From assembly GCF_026914185.1 (NCBI RefSeq), contig NC_070569.1, forward strand, positions 4,340,001 through 4,404,000: a stretch of 64,000 bases of DNA, given 5' to 3'. The DNA comes from Puccinia triticina. Lineage: Eukaryota; Basidiomycota; Pucciniomycetes; Pucciniales; Pucciniaceae. A model generated the notes under the pieces. It ran no database searches and was not told where the DNA came from. It saw only the letters and a program-made list of their open reading frames with translations. Made by a program: the position numbers and the translations under genes. Of the stretch, positions 22,257-34,384 are shown in pieces (the stretch's first letter is position 1; each line of letters opens with the position of its first letter).

Positions 22257-22911
22257 TGTGGAACTCCTACCGTGCCAGGCGGTAGGCAGTGCTTGGAAGG
22301 GAAAGTGGTGATGAGCCTGCCTTCCTGTGAGGTCCTAGGATGAATGAGATCTGAGAAAACCAGAGAAAAGGGGGTTGAACAACAAGGTCAGTGAGACTTG
22401 TTGGCGGGTTTGGGGGTTGAGAATCTGGAAAAGGATGCTGATGAGGATCTTGAGGGTTGATAAGGATCTGATGAGGTGATGAGGATAAGGATCTGAGAAT
22501 CTTGATGGTGTATTTCGTGGATCAGAAGACTGCCATGCCTTCCCATCATCTGAGTTCGAACTTTGAACTCAGACTCCAGGAAGTGAACATGTCACAGACA
22601 TGTTCATCACATCCCTAACTACAAACAAGCTCTGCACAACACAAACAAAACAAAACACACACAAAGAAAAGATCAACCACATACATAGAAAAATGAGGAG
22701 AGTAACATAAGAGGATGGGTGCAATGGATCAAAAAGAACAGAGAGAAAAATCAACAATAATCATCAATATCAATCATAATATCTTGAATCTTGAGCTTGA
22801 AATTTGAGATGGATAATCTTGAGGGCTTGATCTTGATAACTGGTCACTTGAATCTTGAGTCTTCATCTGGATCTTGAACCATGGACCGTCTGTACCATTT
22901 TGCTCACCACA
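22257..22911 (-). mobile_element. Gypsy LTR B (5' LTR)
   Basis: Minus-strand LTR of 655 bp with ends TGTGGTGAGC (plus end 22911) and GGAGTTCCACA (plus 22257). Its right flank TCGGC lies in the RNase H region of a copia element, so the gypsy element jumped into that copia. The matching left TSD was not found. U3-like A/T and CTTGA repeats fill its right half. Confidence 0.8.
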
Positions 22912-25900
22912 TCGGCCCAGTCCAAATCCGAGTACCCTGACAACACGAGATCGCCCCCAAGACGGAGGCGCAGATCTTTTGTTGTGACGAGATAGTTAAG
23001 GATCCTGAGACCTGCGTACCAGTGAGCATCCGAGGGATCCCGGAGAAATTGAGATAGGCGGTTCACCGCGAACGATATGTCCGGTCTTGTGCATTGGGAA
23101 ACCCAGAGCAGGGATCCAATCAGTTGAGGGTATGGTCCTGGAGAGGACAGGTTGGAGGGCGAGCAGTGCTTGAGGTTCTTGAAGTTGATGTCCGTGGGGG
23201 TTGAGACAGATGTGTGCTTGCCGTTCAGGAATCTTTTGCAGACTTCGGTGATGTAATGAGCTTGATTGAGAAAGATGAATCTGTTTGGGATGTCACGAGA
23301 AATCTTCAGGGAGAGAAAGTGGCTCAACTCTTTGTCGGCTCCTATTTTGAAGCGTTTGCCCACCGCAGCAATGGTAGAATCAACGAAGGATGGTTCACCA
23401 ACTATAGCTAGGTCATCGACATGGGTCATCAACGCCCCCACTAGGGCACCCGAATTCAGCTTGAAATATAAGGTTGGGTCGTACTTTGAGTTGGTGAGGC
23501 CGAGTTCAAGGAGTGCCTTGTGGAGTTCGATGTTCCACTGGCGGGGAGACTGTTTGAGACCATAGAGGGAACGATTGACCTCGCAAACCCAGTCGGGGTG
23601 TTGAGTATCCTCAAATCCAGGCGGTTGTTCCATGAATACAGGTTTGTCCAGATGCCCATTGAGGAAAGCTGTCTTGAAGTCCACTTGACGGCCTTTCCAG
23701 CCTTGAGACGCAAGTAGTGAAAAGATGAGTCAAAGAGTTTCTAGTCTCAGAGTCGGCGATAATACCTCGTCATAGTCAAGACCCTGTATTTGAGAATATC
23801 CCATGGCCACTAGGCGGGCTTTGAGTTTCTGAATAGTGTGGTTGGGGCGGCGCTTAACTTTAAAAACCCATTTTGATCTAATTATACGCCTCTTCTTGGG
23901 TCTTGGCACGAGTCTCCAAGTTTGCATGCCAAGGAGGGAGGCAAATTCCTCTTCTGCCGCCCTGAGCCAACAATGTTTGTTTGGTGACTTTAGCAACTGA
24001 CACCAAGTTTTTGGTGTGTCAACGTCCGAGTCGGTGGACGCATTTTTGGCCCAGTTACCATAGCGATCAGGGGCTTTGCGCTCCCTTCCGGAGCGGCGTC
24101 GGGGAGGCGTAGCGGCTTTCGGAGACGGCGGCGCGGGCGGCGGTGGAGTGGGAGCTTTCACCGGTGGGGTGGGGCACCTGGGAGGGCGGGGAGGAGGCGA
24201 AGGAGGAAGGGGGGGAAGAGCAATTATAGACATATCTGGAGTGGATAGAGCTGGGGAAGGGTCTGACGGGGAGCTCAGCGGGGAACTCACGCCGGAATCC
24301 GAGTCTGAGCATATCGGTTTCAGGTCCCGGGGAGCGTTCCCAGGAGCGTGGATTGATGCAGTGAGTCTCCAATCGAAGCGGGGACGGAGGGGAATGTTGA
24401 GTAGAGGTAGATCTGGGGTGGGGGGACGGTCTTGTGTCGTTGACGGTTCCCCAGCTTTAGGTTTGGAGTGATTTTTGGGTCGCTGAGGGAGAGCTGGAGA
24501 CCTTTCTGACTGGTCTGAGGGGGGAGGTGAAGGTCTCGGAGACACAGGTGGGGGTTGAAGACTTGATGCGAGCCAGGGAGTGTCTCTCAGTGGTTCTTGA
24601 GGCCACTTGACTTCTACCAGTACCGGCCCTGTTGTGGCCGTGAGCTTTGAGCCGTATGGGAAGGAGAGATCCTCGAAGATGACATCACGTGACTTTAGGA
24701 CGGACCTCGATTCTAGATCCCATAGTCAAACACCATTGCCCTCCGAGAGGTATGACAGAAGAATCGATGCCCAACCTTTCTTGTCCAATTTCTTGCGGTT
24801 CGCTTCTGGGACCTTGTACCAGACCAGGCATCCGAATGGGTGAAGGTTCTTGAGATCGACCGGCGGTATGTTTAGGATTGAGGTCGGAGATTTGAAACCC
24901 TGCGGAGTATAACAGGGAAAGGAGTTGAACGCGAAAAGAGCATGTCGAAGAGCATCTACCCAAAACGATTTAGGTAGATGGGCGCTCAGAAGGGAGGACC
25001 TCACGATGTTGCTTATTGTCCTGTTAGTCCGCTCAGCCACTCCATTGAGTTCAGGGGAGTGGGGAGGACCCGGCTTGTGTTTAATCCCAGCTTGAGTAAG
25101 GTACGATGAGAACTCATTCGAAATGTACTCGCCACCGTTGTCAGTTCTCAGGGCGAGTATTTTGTGCATGTCACTCTTCTCAAAGAATGCACGGAAGACC
25201 TTAAAACACGCAAAGGAATCACTTTTTGATTTCATAGGATAGACAGTAAGGAACTTGGAGCAGTCGTTGACAAAGGTAATGAAATATTTATATCCTTCTC
25301 TTGAAAGGACTTTGTAGGAACCCACATCCGAGTGAATTAGCTGGCCCAGAGAAGAGGACCTGTGAGCTGAGCAAGATTTGAAAGCCTTCCTTGGCATCTT
25401 AGATTGAACGCACGTCAGGCACCGTTGGACATCAATCTTGTTCATGACTGACAGGGTAATGTGATGTGTTCTCAGCAGGAGTTTGAGGGGTTTCAGCCCA
25501 ATATGGGAGAAACGAAGATGATATGCCATGAGGGAATTCTCAGGGGGCTTGGAGAGTAGATGAGTAGAGGAGTTAGAGCTCACAGGTGCTGAAGGCAGGT
25601 AATAGAGGTTTCCGCGCCTATATACTCTTCCAAGGAGGTCGCCTGTGATCTTGACGGATGTGGAGTCAAGGAAATCGCAGGATGATTTCGTGAAGACCAC
25701 GGTTAGGCCCTTGTCGCACATCGCCGCTACTGATAAGAGTGGTTCATGGAGTGCGGGGACCACGAGCGTCTTGACAGACAAGTCGGCTGAGAGAGGGAGC
25801 TTAGCCAGACCCTTGTGAGAGGCCTCAACAACCGAGTGGTCCGCTAAACAAACTGGAATGCTATCAGTCTTTGGCTGCTCCACGGCTGAGATGTCAGGTG

Positions 25901-27002
25901 TCATTGACATCGAGCATCCGGAGTCAATTTTTGCATTGCCGGTACCAAGCAACCCAGATGAGGCAGAGAGGGATGCCACGGCATTGCCTGCGGTGACTTC
26001 CAGCTCGGAACCCGGATAATCGGACTCGTCTTCCGCGTAGGTATGGGAGGCTTGACCGAGGGTTGCTGCCGACGTTCTGCCGGCCCGGGCCGCTGGTTTT
26101 GTTTGGCCACCGTGACGTTTCTCTTGGTCATTCGGGTTTGACCGAGAGCGCTGATTGGCTTTGTGCTCATCCAGGATCCGGCGAGTGTTGTTACAGCTGT
26201 TGAGGTCATGGCCGTCCACGTTGCAGAAGTCACAGTGACGGGTATTGGTGCAAGGAGGGCAATCATTACGACCGCAAGATTTAGCCGGAGGCTTGCTGTC
26301 TGAGGGCTTGGGCTTGGCTGAAGAGACTGAGATTGGCTCCTCGCCGTCGTGGGTTTTCCTGTGAAGATGTTCGCCTTTTAGAGCCATGGTTATTTGCTCG
26401 GCGAATACGTGTGGCTGGTTCATGAGTGACGACACGCAGTTGATCCAGTCCTTTGGGAGTGAGTTGATCAGAGCTGTAGCGTGGATTTCATCTACGGTGA
26501 GTGGTTTATCCGGGGTAATGAGGGAGCTGAGACGATCAGCGACTTTGGCGACCTCGTCAATGTGCGCGAGTACATCATCGCCCTCCATCTTAGAGGTGGA
26601 AATCTTTCGAAGCCAGTACATTCTGCCTCCAGCCGAGCAGTCGTGGTGAGCTACTTTAAGGGCCTCCCAGGCTTTGGCTGCGTCCTTCCTGTTCAGCTTG
26701 GTGTAGCGGAAGTTGGGAGGTTCGACAATTTGAGAGAACAGAGTGCATACGGCCTTATTGTCTCGTTCCCACGTTGCGGGGCGAAGCTCTGGCTTAGTGG
26801 GTTTAGGGACGTAGTCAATATTGTAGTTTTCGAGAAGGGTTAGTACCTGGTATTCCCAGTCAGAGTAGTTGGAATCCGAGTCCGGAGCTGTGAGGGGTAG
26901 AATTTTTGCGCCCATTATTTTGTTGACGGACTGTTCATTGTTGAGGCCGACTCCAAAGTTGAGAGTAGTCGGGGTAGGTTTAGAACCGGATGGCGAAAAC
27001 AT
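22912..27002 (-). pseudogene. Ty1/copia polyprotein, truncated
   Basis: From ATG at 27002 the minus frame encodes a gag domain, a CCHC knuckle (CDFCNVDGHDLNSC, near 26235), and a protease (KIDSGCSMS, near 25920). A GAG-pre-integrase domain and an integrase core with acids in HSDVG, RTDNGGEY and NGVAERTN follow. Next is a long Pro/Ser linker and reverse transcriptase with FKTAFLNGH and VDDLAIVG near 23415. RNase H is cut after YSDLDWAD by LTR B at 22911. Two in-frame TGA codons, at 24726-24728 and 23730-23732, split the polyprotein; both fit CGA-to-TGA changes. All visible catalytic residues are kept. The remaining 3' part and 3' LTR were not found in the window. Confidence 0.9.
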
Positions 27003-27480
27003 ATTGAGAGACAGATCCCAAAATCAAGAGTTGGTGTTGATCCTTCAGAGAATTCACCAGTATTCCACTCGATAGACCGACTTATTTAACGTGCCTGGTA
27101 GCTGGAGCCTAGCGCGGGCTCATAAGCTGATGAGCTAGACAAGGGGGACTGAGGGCAGCGAGCACGATGCCGGGTGGGTGACGAAGAGGTGTGGAAGGAT
27201 TAGATATCATTTCACACAGAGAGAGAGAAAAAAAAAGAAATGACAAAGAAGAGAAAGAAGAGAAAGAAAAGAAGAAAAGAACAGATGACGGTACCTGAGG
27301 GCAGCAAGCACAATGCCAGGCAAGTGACGAAGAGGTGTGGAAGGATGAGGAAAGAGAATGCTTCCACGCCCGCTGCCTCAGGTGTACAAGAGGAGTGTGT
27401 GACATGAGGAGAACAGGCTGTGACATGTGAAAAGCAGGGAAAAGAAACATGAGAAAGGAATACAAAGATGACTAACTCAA
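27003..27480 (-). mobile_element. Copia leader / 5' LTR region with internal direct repeat
   Basis: Between the copia ATG and the gypsy gag-protease lies non-coding DNA. A block of about 60 bp (CACCTCTTCGTCAC, GGCAT, GCTGCCCTCA) occurs twice, at 27139-27203 and 27294-27345, separated by a long GA/TC-rich stretch. Minus-strand TGTGAAATG near 27215 could be an LTR start. LTR ends and the PBS were not resolved. Confidence 0.4.
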
Positions 27481-30408
27481 CAAGTACCAGTCCAAGTTTA
27501 TGGGCAAGAACTTCAGGAATAATGTTGAACATTGATCCAGTGTCCAAGAGTGCTTGATGTTTCTCTCCTCCAATAATGATGGTGATGTATCCAAGGGGGC
27601 AGGAATAGTGAGTAGTAGGTGGCTCCTGTGCTGGTTCTTCTTCATCCTCCATGTCTGTGAAATTTGCGGATTTAACACCATCAAATGGAACCCTTCTGTT
27701 GGTGATTTTGTTCCTGATACAGTCAGTAACTCCTGGAGATATAGCAAAGATTTCCCCAAAGGCCAAATCCATCTTTCCTGCAGTCAAAATCCTACTGGCC
27801 ACTTCTTCTTCAATTCCTGGGTATTCCTTGGCCAATGTCTTCTCCAAATAGGTCTTCTTAGCTGGTTTATCCTTAGGTGCAGTGGTTGAATCCTTCTTGT
27901 CTTTATCCTGGAATCTGACTTGAGGGGAGCCTTTAGAAGTAGGAGTTTTGGAAGTACCAGGAGTAGGGGGCTGGGCCATTTGGAGTAAGTCATCTGTATC
28001 CATGTCCATGAGGTCCTGTTTTTCCTTTCTGATCCTCTTGTCTGACTTGGCTGGTTCCTCTTCATCCTGATCCTTAGAGTTGCTTCTGGTCCTCTTTCCA
28101 AGGCCTGCCTCATAACTGTGGGATTGATAATAGGTTGGGTCTTCCTCTAGTTGGCCAAAAGAAGATGTAAGCTTAGTGACAGTCTTAGAGTACGCCTCCA
28201 CTGGGGTTCTGATTGGTCTGCTTGGAATCCATGGAATAACTGATTTGTCTGGAAGTTTGTAGGCCCTTCCATCTCTGGTAACAGCACCACTAGAAATGTC
28301 CTGAGCCAGTTGAGAGCAGCTGTTGGTTCCATGGGTTTCCTGGTGACAATAATAACATTTGAAAGGCCAAGTCCTAGTAGCAGGTTTGTCCATGTGGGGA
28401 GGTAGTCCTTTTCCAGCAGTGAGGGATGCAAACTGTTTGGTAAGGAGTTCCACTTGTTTGTCCAAAGAAGTAGAGGCAGTTGTGTTGGAATACAAATAAC
28501 CCTCTAAAGAGGAGTCCCCCAGGTGAGTAGTACGCATGTAAACTCACCACAAATCTCATATTGAATACTTATATTCATTATGTTAAAAACCAAAAACTGT
28601 GACAGGTCCACTGTACAGTGTAAATAGCAAGAAGCTCTGCGCTGTTGCATCGGGTAATGACACAATCAAGGTCATTACTCAGAACTCAAACAATTCATCA
28701 TTGTTAAACTCCTTGTGGGTTGCAGATCTTCGCAACCCATTTGGTCAAAGAGCGTACTAACTCTTTCTCCTTCTACAGACAAAACAACTCCAAAGATCGA
28801 GCAGAACAACTCAAACAAAGCAGTCATATACTTGCGATATCATCGTAAGTACTTTGACGCTTCTTCACTCTAGACTAACGGAACGATCAACTGATTGTTC
28901 TTGTTCTTATAAACAGTCCTACGAGTCTTGCCAACCGTATTACCTTGCCGCGCACCTGACTAAGTCAGAGTCAAACAAGAAAAGGATAACTTATCCCTAA
29001 TGTTCTTTCCTTACAAAACAAACTTCTATTGATACATTTGATGAACTTTAAACTGACAATCAAATGATTGATCTTCCTGTTTACATTTACAAACAGATAA
29101 AAATCTTATCAAAAGGAATACTCTCTTAGCTCAAAACAGTTTTAAAGTCTTAATTGTTGTTTGCAGGTTTAGTTACTGCCTTCAGGTAAAGATCAATCAC
29201 CCTTATTATTATTGTATTTACAAACTACATACTTATTAAGAAAAATAATACCTTCAGTTTTATCAACTCTCACAAGTTGGAGCAGTTCCCTGAGTAACAG
29301 GTGTGGGCTTGGTGGTCCTAGGTGAGTTGTCCAAAGTGAATTTCTCTTCTGCCCTCCATTCAGTCCTTCTGTTGACCACTGATCTTGAGTAAACCTCCTG
29401 GTGAATGTAAGTAAGCAGGGTTTCAGTGTCTGGCAAGATATCACCTCCATCCTTTGAGGCTAGCATTTGGTTGTCCTTCATCAGGCTCCTAGTAACACGT
29501 TGGTCCAAATCCTTGTGGAGGGTTTCCAAGAGAAGATGTCTGAATTCCTCCAAGCTGGTACTATACCCCATTCTTACCAAATAGTGAGTGATGGTTTCAA
29601 ACTTGTTTCTGAATGTGTTGAAGGTTTCCAAGGTGCTGATTCCTCCATCCTGAGCAGATTTGTAGACTAGTTTCCTGAGGTCCTCCCTGGTGTATCTGAC
29701 CAATGGCTGAGAAGTTCCAAACCTGGTGAGTAGCTGTTTCTTCAAGGTTTCCCAATCCAAGTTTTCATGGCCTGAAATGTCTTCCACTTCATCATTAAGG
29801 TGCAATCCTTTGATAAAAGCAATGATTTGTCCAGCCAGTTCCTTAGAGTTAGCACCATCATCTCTTCCAGCACTTTCATACCTTTTAATGAACTTCTCCA
29901 CAGGCATGTTGGTTCTATCAAAGAAGAGCTCCTTGTCCATGGGTTTAATCTTGACTCCTCTGCTGACTGGATCCTGGTACCTTGGCATGGCTGGTTCTCT
30001 GTTTAAGAAGTGAGTGTTGGACCTGTTGGAGTTTGTTGAATGGTCCCTCTGACGCTGAAATCTGGGAAAGCGGGGTGGTGCACCTAGATCTTCTGAATCA
30101 TCTGATGGCTGATTGTTGTCCCTTTATCCAGTAAATCTAGGAGCACTGGAACAAGCCTGAGGTCTTGGAGGAGCAGTAGAAGAAGCCTGGGGCCTGAAAG
30201 AAGTGGAGGTGGCCTGAGGACCTGGAACAGAAGAAGAAACCTGGGGTCCTGGAGCAGTGGAAGTAACCTGAGGTCCTGGGGCAGTGGAAGAATCTTGGGT
30301 CTGGCCAACATTGGAAGGTAAGGGGTCCTGGTTTGCAGCATTACTGGAAGGATCCGCTGGTTGAAGACTGGGAGCAGCATTGGAACTGGGGCTTCCTTGG
30401 GCAGACAT
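27481..30408 (-). pseudogene. Ty3/gypsy gag-protease remnant
   Basis: ATG at 30406-30408 begins a frame with about five 10-residue APGPQ-type repeats, then a TAA at 30124-30126. A capsid-like domain follows (MPRYQDPVSRG at 29988 to about 29275). After an interrupting LTR-like insertion (28537-29274) it resumes with a CCHC-type knuckle (CYYCHQETHGTNSC, near 28360) and a protease active site ALLDTGS near 27545. The frame leaves gypsy homology at 27480 and enters the copia leader, so pol is missing here. The pol at 11180-13921 could be its lost half, separated by later insertions. That link rests on similar codon use and orientation only. Confidence 0.75.
28537..29274 (+). mobile_element. Probable solo LTR in gag
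   Basis: A 738-bp non-coding block with TGTAAACTC at its left and ACTCTCACA at its right separates the two halves of the gag frame. TG...CA ends fit an LTR. The 5-bp flanks ACGCA and AGTTG do not match, and the two gag halves do not join in the same frame, so some bases were lost or the borders are off. Confidence 0.45.
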
Positions 30409-30618
30409 AGTTGAAATAGGTGTGTTGAATTTAAAGATGAATTGTTGAAAGGTGATAATGATTGTGCTGATAGTTTTTACTGATGGCTTGTAATGAATTC
30501 TAAGAGCAGGAAGTTGGTTTATAAGGAAGAGGTAGGAGGAGTGTAGGTAGAGTAGTTTGTGAAGCTGATGGTAAAATTGTTACTAAGGCTGAAGATATCT
30601 GAAGTATAGAAAGGCCAC

Positions 30619-30633
30619 TGTTGGGACACCACT
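30619..30633 (-). other. Primer-binding site of the gypsy remnant
   Basis: On the minus strand AGTGGTGTCCCAACAG follows the end of LTR C. TGG at its start would pair with a tRNA CCA end. The tRNA was not identified; it differs from the tRNA-Tyr site of LTRs A and B. Confidence 0.45.
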
Positions 30634-31495
30634 TGTGGAACTACTCAAAGGGGAGAATAGAGCTTGGAAGGGAAATGGATAGCAACACTAGTACTAATGT
30701 AAGCTATGCAAGGGTGCTGATGAGGCTGCCTTCCTGACTAATGCTGAGGGGATGAGAGTAACACTAAGAAAAAGAAAGAAAAGGTGTGGCTGATTTCTAC
30801 TTGATCTTAGGAGCTAGTACTATGAGCTTTAACTACTGCTTCGCTACTGAGGATGAGAGGGTTGGGGCAATGGTTGAAAGGGGCAAAGCAATGGAAATGA
30901 TTCAATAGCAATGGGTTGATGAGAATGCGCACTATAATTTCTGTATCTACAATTCTGCATGAGGTACAAGTGAGGGGGGAAGGACAGTTCTTATATGAAG
31001 GAAGGATGAGCACAGACAATGAGGAGTTCTGGCTATGGGAAGGAAGGTTGTACAAATGGGGAAAGTGATATGAACATAGTAACAACTTGTAATGATGAGC
31101 ACTACTGAAAGAGGTAAGCACAGATCCAATGATGTAATGTGTACAATAGCCATAGTACATAATGAGTAATGTATGTAAAGGGTTTAGTATGTGAGAATAT
31201 ATATGTAAAAGGAATGTAATGTAATGATTCAAGTAAGTTACTAATGAAATAAGTATTGTAACTAATGAAGACTGTAGGTTTTCTGTAAGTCTTATATCCT
31301 CTATAACTATTGAACCATTGAAGATAAGGGGGTACTATGTATGAGTGACTATAGGTGAAATTTGGCGTACAATCTGAATATGCAACAATAACAAGGTATT
31401 TGTGAAGGGTTATGGGGAAATGGGCAATGTAATGATGAATATATGTAAAGGAAAGCAATAAAAATACTACTTATGGTTTGGAATGGAGCACCACA
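30634..31495 (-). mobile_element. Gypsy LTR C (5' LTR)
   Basis: Minus-strand LTR of 862 bp, TGTGGTGCTCC (plus end 31495) to GAGTAGTTCCACA (plus 30634). It matches the solo LTR at 54138-55069 throughout. It adjoins the PBS and gag-protease to its left. Right flank is GCGGC. Confidence 0.8.
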
Positions 31496-31676
31496 GCGGC
31501 TGATTTGTGTAAAACTGTTGGTTCCTCTATACAAAATCTGGCAAATAAAAGCCAGTCTTGACTTCAACCATTTTTCTGCCCCTTTTACATGATATTCTAG
31601 CCATTTTCTGAGTTAAATTCAAGGAAACTCCCATCACATTAAAGGAATAATTTCTTTCCAGTTGTCACCCCATTGT

Positions 31677-32796
31677 CACCAGGGGAGATATGTTCCCACT
31701 CCCCAGGGAGTGCCTTACCGTAAATTTTTTCCATAACTGTGCTGGAGGCCTTTGGTAAAGCAATAGTGAATAGGTATGAACAAGACTGGAAGTCAGCGTG
31801 GAAATCAGTTGGAAATCATCCTGAAATAAACCATAACTTGCCAAAAAATCATCCAGAACTCATCTATAATTCATCCAGAACTCATCTATAATTCATCCAG
31901 AACTCATCCAGAATATAGTCCTTTCTTGGCTCCATGACCAGTGTGTCCTTTCCATGGAGATGTGAAAGGTCCAGCCTGTGATTTTTTCCCCCTCATGTAC
32001 TCGCGTACATCAGGGGGACAATTGGTCTCTCAAAACAAATTTTTTACTTTTCATGTGGCTGTGAAAGGCCCATCCTGTGATATTTCCACCTCAATGTACG
32101 CGCGTACATCAGGGTTACTATTAGCAAAGTGCAAAAAGGTTAACTTGCATGTGCACATGTGAATTTTGAAAAGCAAAAAAATACAAAATTCACTAGATCA
32201 TTTTCGTGAGGAGGACAGGATATATGGCCAAAGTGAATTGGCACCGCAATCCAACCTTGACTTAACTCAGACTTTCACCCTATTAAAACAGTTTTTTGTC
32301 ATTTTTATCAGCCAAATTCAAATTAATTCCCGCATTTCCAAGAAAATGGGTTTCAATTTCAATGACTGCAACATTACCACATTCTAAAAATCTAAACCCA
32401 ATAATACCAAGTCGACTTTTAGTTCAATTTTGTACATCAGGGCATATAATGTGAATTACAAGAAACCCATTTTTTTGGAGGAATTACTTTTGAGAATGGG
32501 AATTTTGCTTTGCTATCCTTAAAAATCAGTAGACAGGAGCAATTGATGAGTTGGACTTTGGTGAAATATCATTTCATCATATTTCTTCCTACAGTTGTAC
32601 ATAGAAAACAAAAGAATTCTACACAACATTGTGTTGACTTCCAAATCAATTGTGACTGACTTGTCACTAACTTCTCCATCCAATTTACTATTTTGGGGAT
32701 GAGTTACTAATCCACATCAGGCTCACATCCTACCAAAACTCACATAAAATTCAGCTCTGGCACTCCCTGGGGAGTGGGAACATATCTCCCCTGGTG
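31677..32796. mobile_element. Complete palindromic-end TIR element, 1,120 bp, TSD TGT
   Basis: The termini are perfect inverted repeats of about 38 bp starting CACCAGGGGAGATATGTTCC and including the nested palindrome ACTCCCCAGGGAGT. TGT flanks both sides (31674-31676 and 32797-32799). The unoccupied homologous site at 36058-36060 has a single TGT, which confirms the boundaries. There is no open frame of note. The interior holds two hairpins centred on GTACTCGCGTAC and GTACGCGCGTAC. A 3-bp duplication and CAC ends suggest a non-autonomous CACTA-like element, but the class is not certain. Confidence 0.8.
31845..31915. repeat. 22-bp tandem repeat
   Basis: CATCCAGAACTCATCTATAATT is repeated nearly three times inside the TIR element; the inverted, decayed copy at 42180-42200 keeps part of one unit. 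Confidence 0.6.
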
Positions 32797-33210
32797 TGTA
32801 CGCGCGTACAATAGGGTGACATTGGCGAAATGTAGAACAGGTCCATGTGCATATGCATGTGGAAATTGCAAAAGCAAAATCTAAGAAGCTGATCTATGTG
32901 AAGCAGTCGTAAACTCTGGATGAACTCTGGCACAGGAAAGGCAATCTTGACTTCAACTAGTTTTCTGCCTCTTTTACATAATACTAGCGCCCAAGGCGGC
33001 TACGCCGCTGCACTTCCAAAGTTTGAAGGTGCAGTAACAGATTATTCAAGTTAAGCCAGGTGCAACCTCAAGACAAGGCAATAACTGACAATTCACTGAT
33101 ACGTTTACACAACTTAGGTGGACATCTACCCCTCAAGAACAAAAACTGTCTAAACCGTGGGTGACCGGAACACAGTTAGATGAATGTGTGCATGCCCACT
33201 TGATAGCTGG

Positions 33211-34055
33211 TGTGATGGCCCATTTGGTTTTCAGATAGTCAGAAGCAGTCTGCCGCCACCACCATCAAGATCAGCAAGATACTCAGCAAGCATCAAGATC
33301 TAAAAGCAGCCATCAAGATTCTCACCCATCCTCAAGACTTCAAGATCCTCAAGAACTTTCCCCTTCCCCATCTCTTTCTCATCCTTCAAATTCTTTCCCC
33401 CCCACTTTTCCATTCCCATCCTCAAACTTCTTTCTTTTCTTTCCACTGTCTCCCCCTTACCCACTTCCATTCCATCCTTCTTGGTCCTAACACAGCATCT
33501 GCTGTGGATTTCTTCTCTGTTTTGTTTGTGATTTCCATTTCATCTTACTCTCCCTTCTCTTTCTCCCTCTCCGGTCCTGGTTGTTCTCTTTCTCTTTCCT
33601 CTATTCTTTTGTGTTGTGTTTTCTTTGTTCTTTGTTCTCTTCTTTCTTTCTCTCTGCTGTTTTGTTGTGCGTGTGCGTGCGCGTAGCGCGCAGAGGAGAT
33701 GATGAAATGTATGTGACAGGCCTCCAGGATTCCAAGTCCAGCACGGGCTTGGATGATGGGAGGCCATAGCATCATGTTCTGATCCAAGTCAGGGGTTATC
33801 AATATTATCGATCTTTTTCTGAGTCCAATCATCAAGACTCCCTTCCAAGAGGCCAACTCCCTATTGAGAATCCTTTCCCAACAAAACCAAACCGCCGCGG
33901 AGGATCCAAACCTGGCAAAACATCTCAAAACCACTTCCCCAACACTATCAACCCAAATCCCTACAACCCATCCAGACCATCTGTAAGAGCAGCTTCCAGA
34001 GCACCTTTTCCCCTCCCAGCCCTGCTGCCGGCCTAGCACCAAGCAGAGCTCCATA
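33211..34055 (+). mobile_element. Decayed gypsy solo LTR
   Basis: The segment begins TGTGATGGCC, has ATCAAGATC/CCTCAAG words, then TTGGTCCTAACACAGCAT. It ends with CTGCCGGCCTAGCACCAAGC and GAGCTCCATA. The minus strand of LTR A shows the same landmarks in the same order, including TTGGTCCTAACACAGAAT and CCGCCGGCCTGCACC then GAGTTCCACA. It is a diverged relative without adjoining internal sequence. No TSD is seen. Confidence 0.5.
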
Positions 34056-34384
34056 CCAGTCAGTCCCGCTCATTGAGGGAGCTTGCTCTTTGTGGCCGGA
34101 GCAACAGCCATCCAAATCTCAACTCCATTTTCATGGGAAATTACTATCAACGGTTAGGTCATGTTATAAACACCAACAAAGTATGATAACCAATTTGCGT
34201 CAAATGTTCAATTTTGGAAATAATCTTACACAAGATCCAACAATTTTTTTGCTCCCTTGCATGACCAGTCAGGTCCTACCTCCAACTTTAAGTTGTCTAA
34301 ATTTAGTCATTAGCCTGCTGGCTGAAACCCCAAATTAGATTGCAACCATCAAATACGCCCTTAATTGACCACATTAGACACAAT

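Larger units (their letters stand above)
31556..33000. repeat. Host repeat unit carrying an inserted TIR element
   Basis: The outer sequence (31556-31676 and 32797-32985) matches 35985-36260: CTTGACTTCAACC, TTTACAT, TTCTAGCCATTTT, then GTTGTCACCCCATTGTACGC and CATGTGCATATGCAT. In the 36-kb copy the site is unoccupied. It looks like units of an AT-rich repeat, partly tandem at its ends. There is no gene. Confidence 0.6.

Noticed and set aside
23214..24471. Plus-strand frames opposite the copia element
   Set aside because: Shadows of the minus-strand polyprotein.
33540..34054. Minus-strand frame of about 170 codons, rich in Arg/Glu/Lys
   Set aside because: Antisense of the pyrimidine-rich U5 part of a solo LTR.
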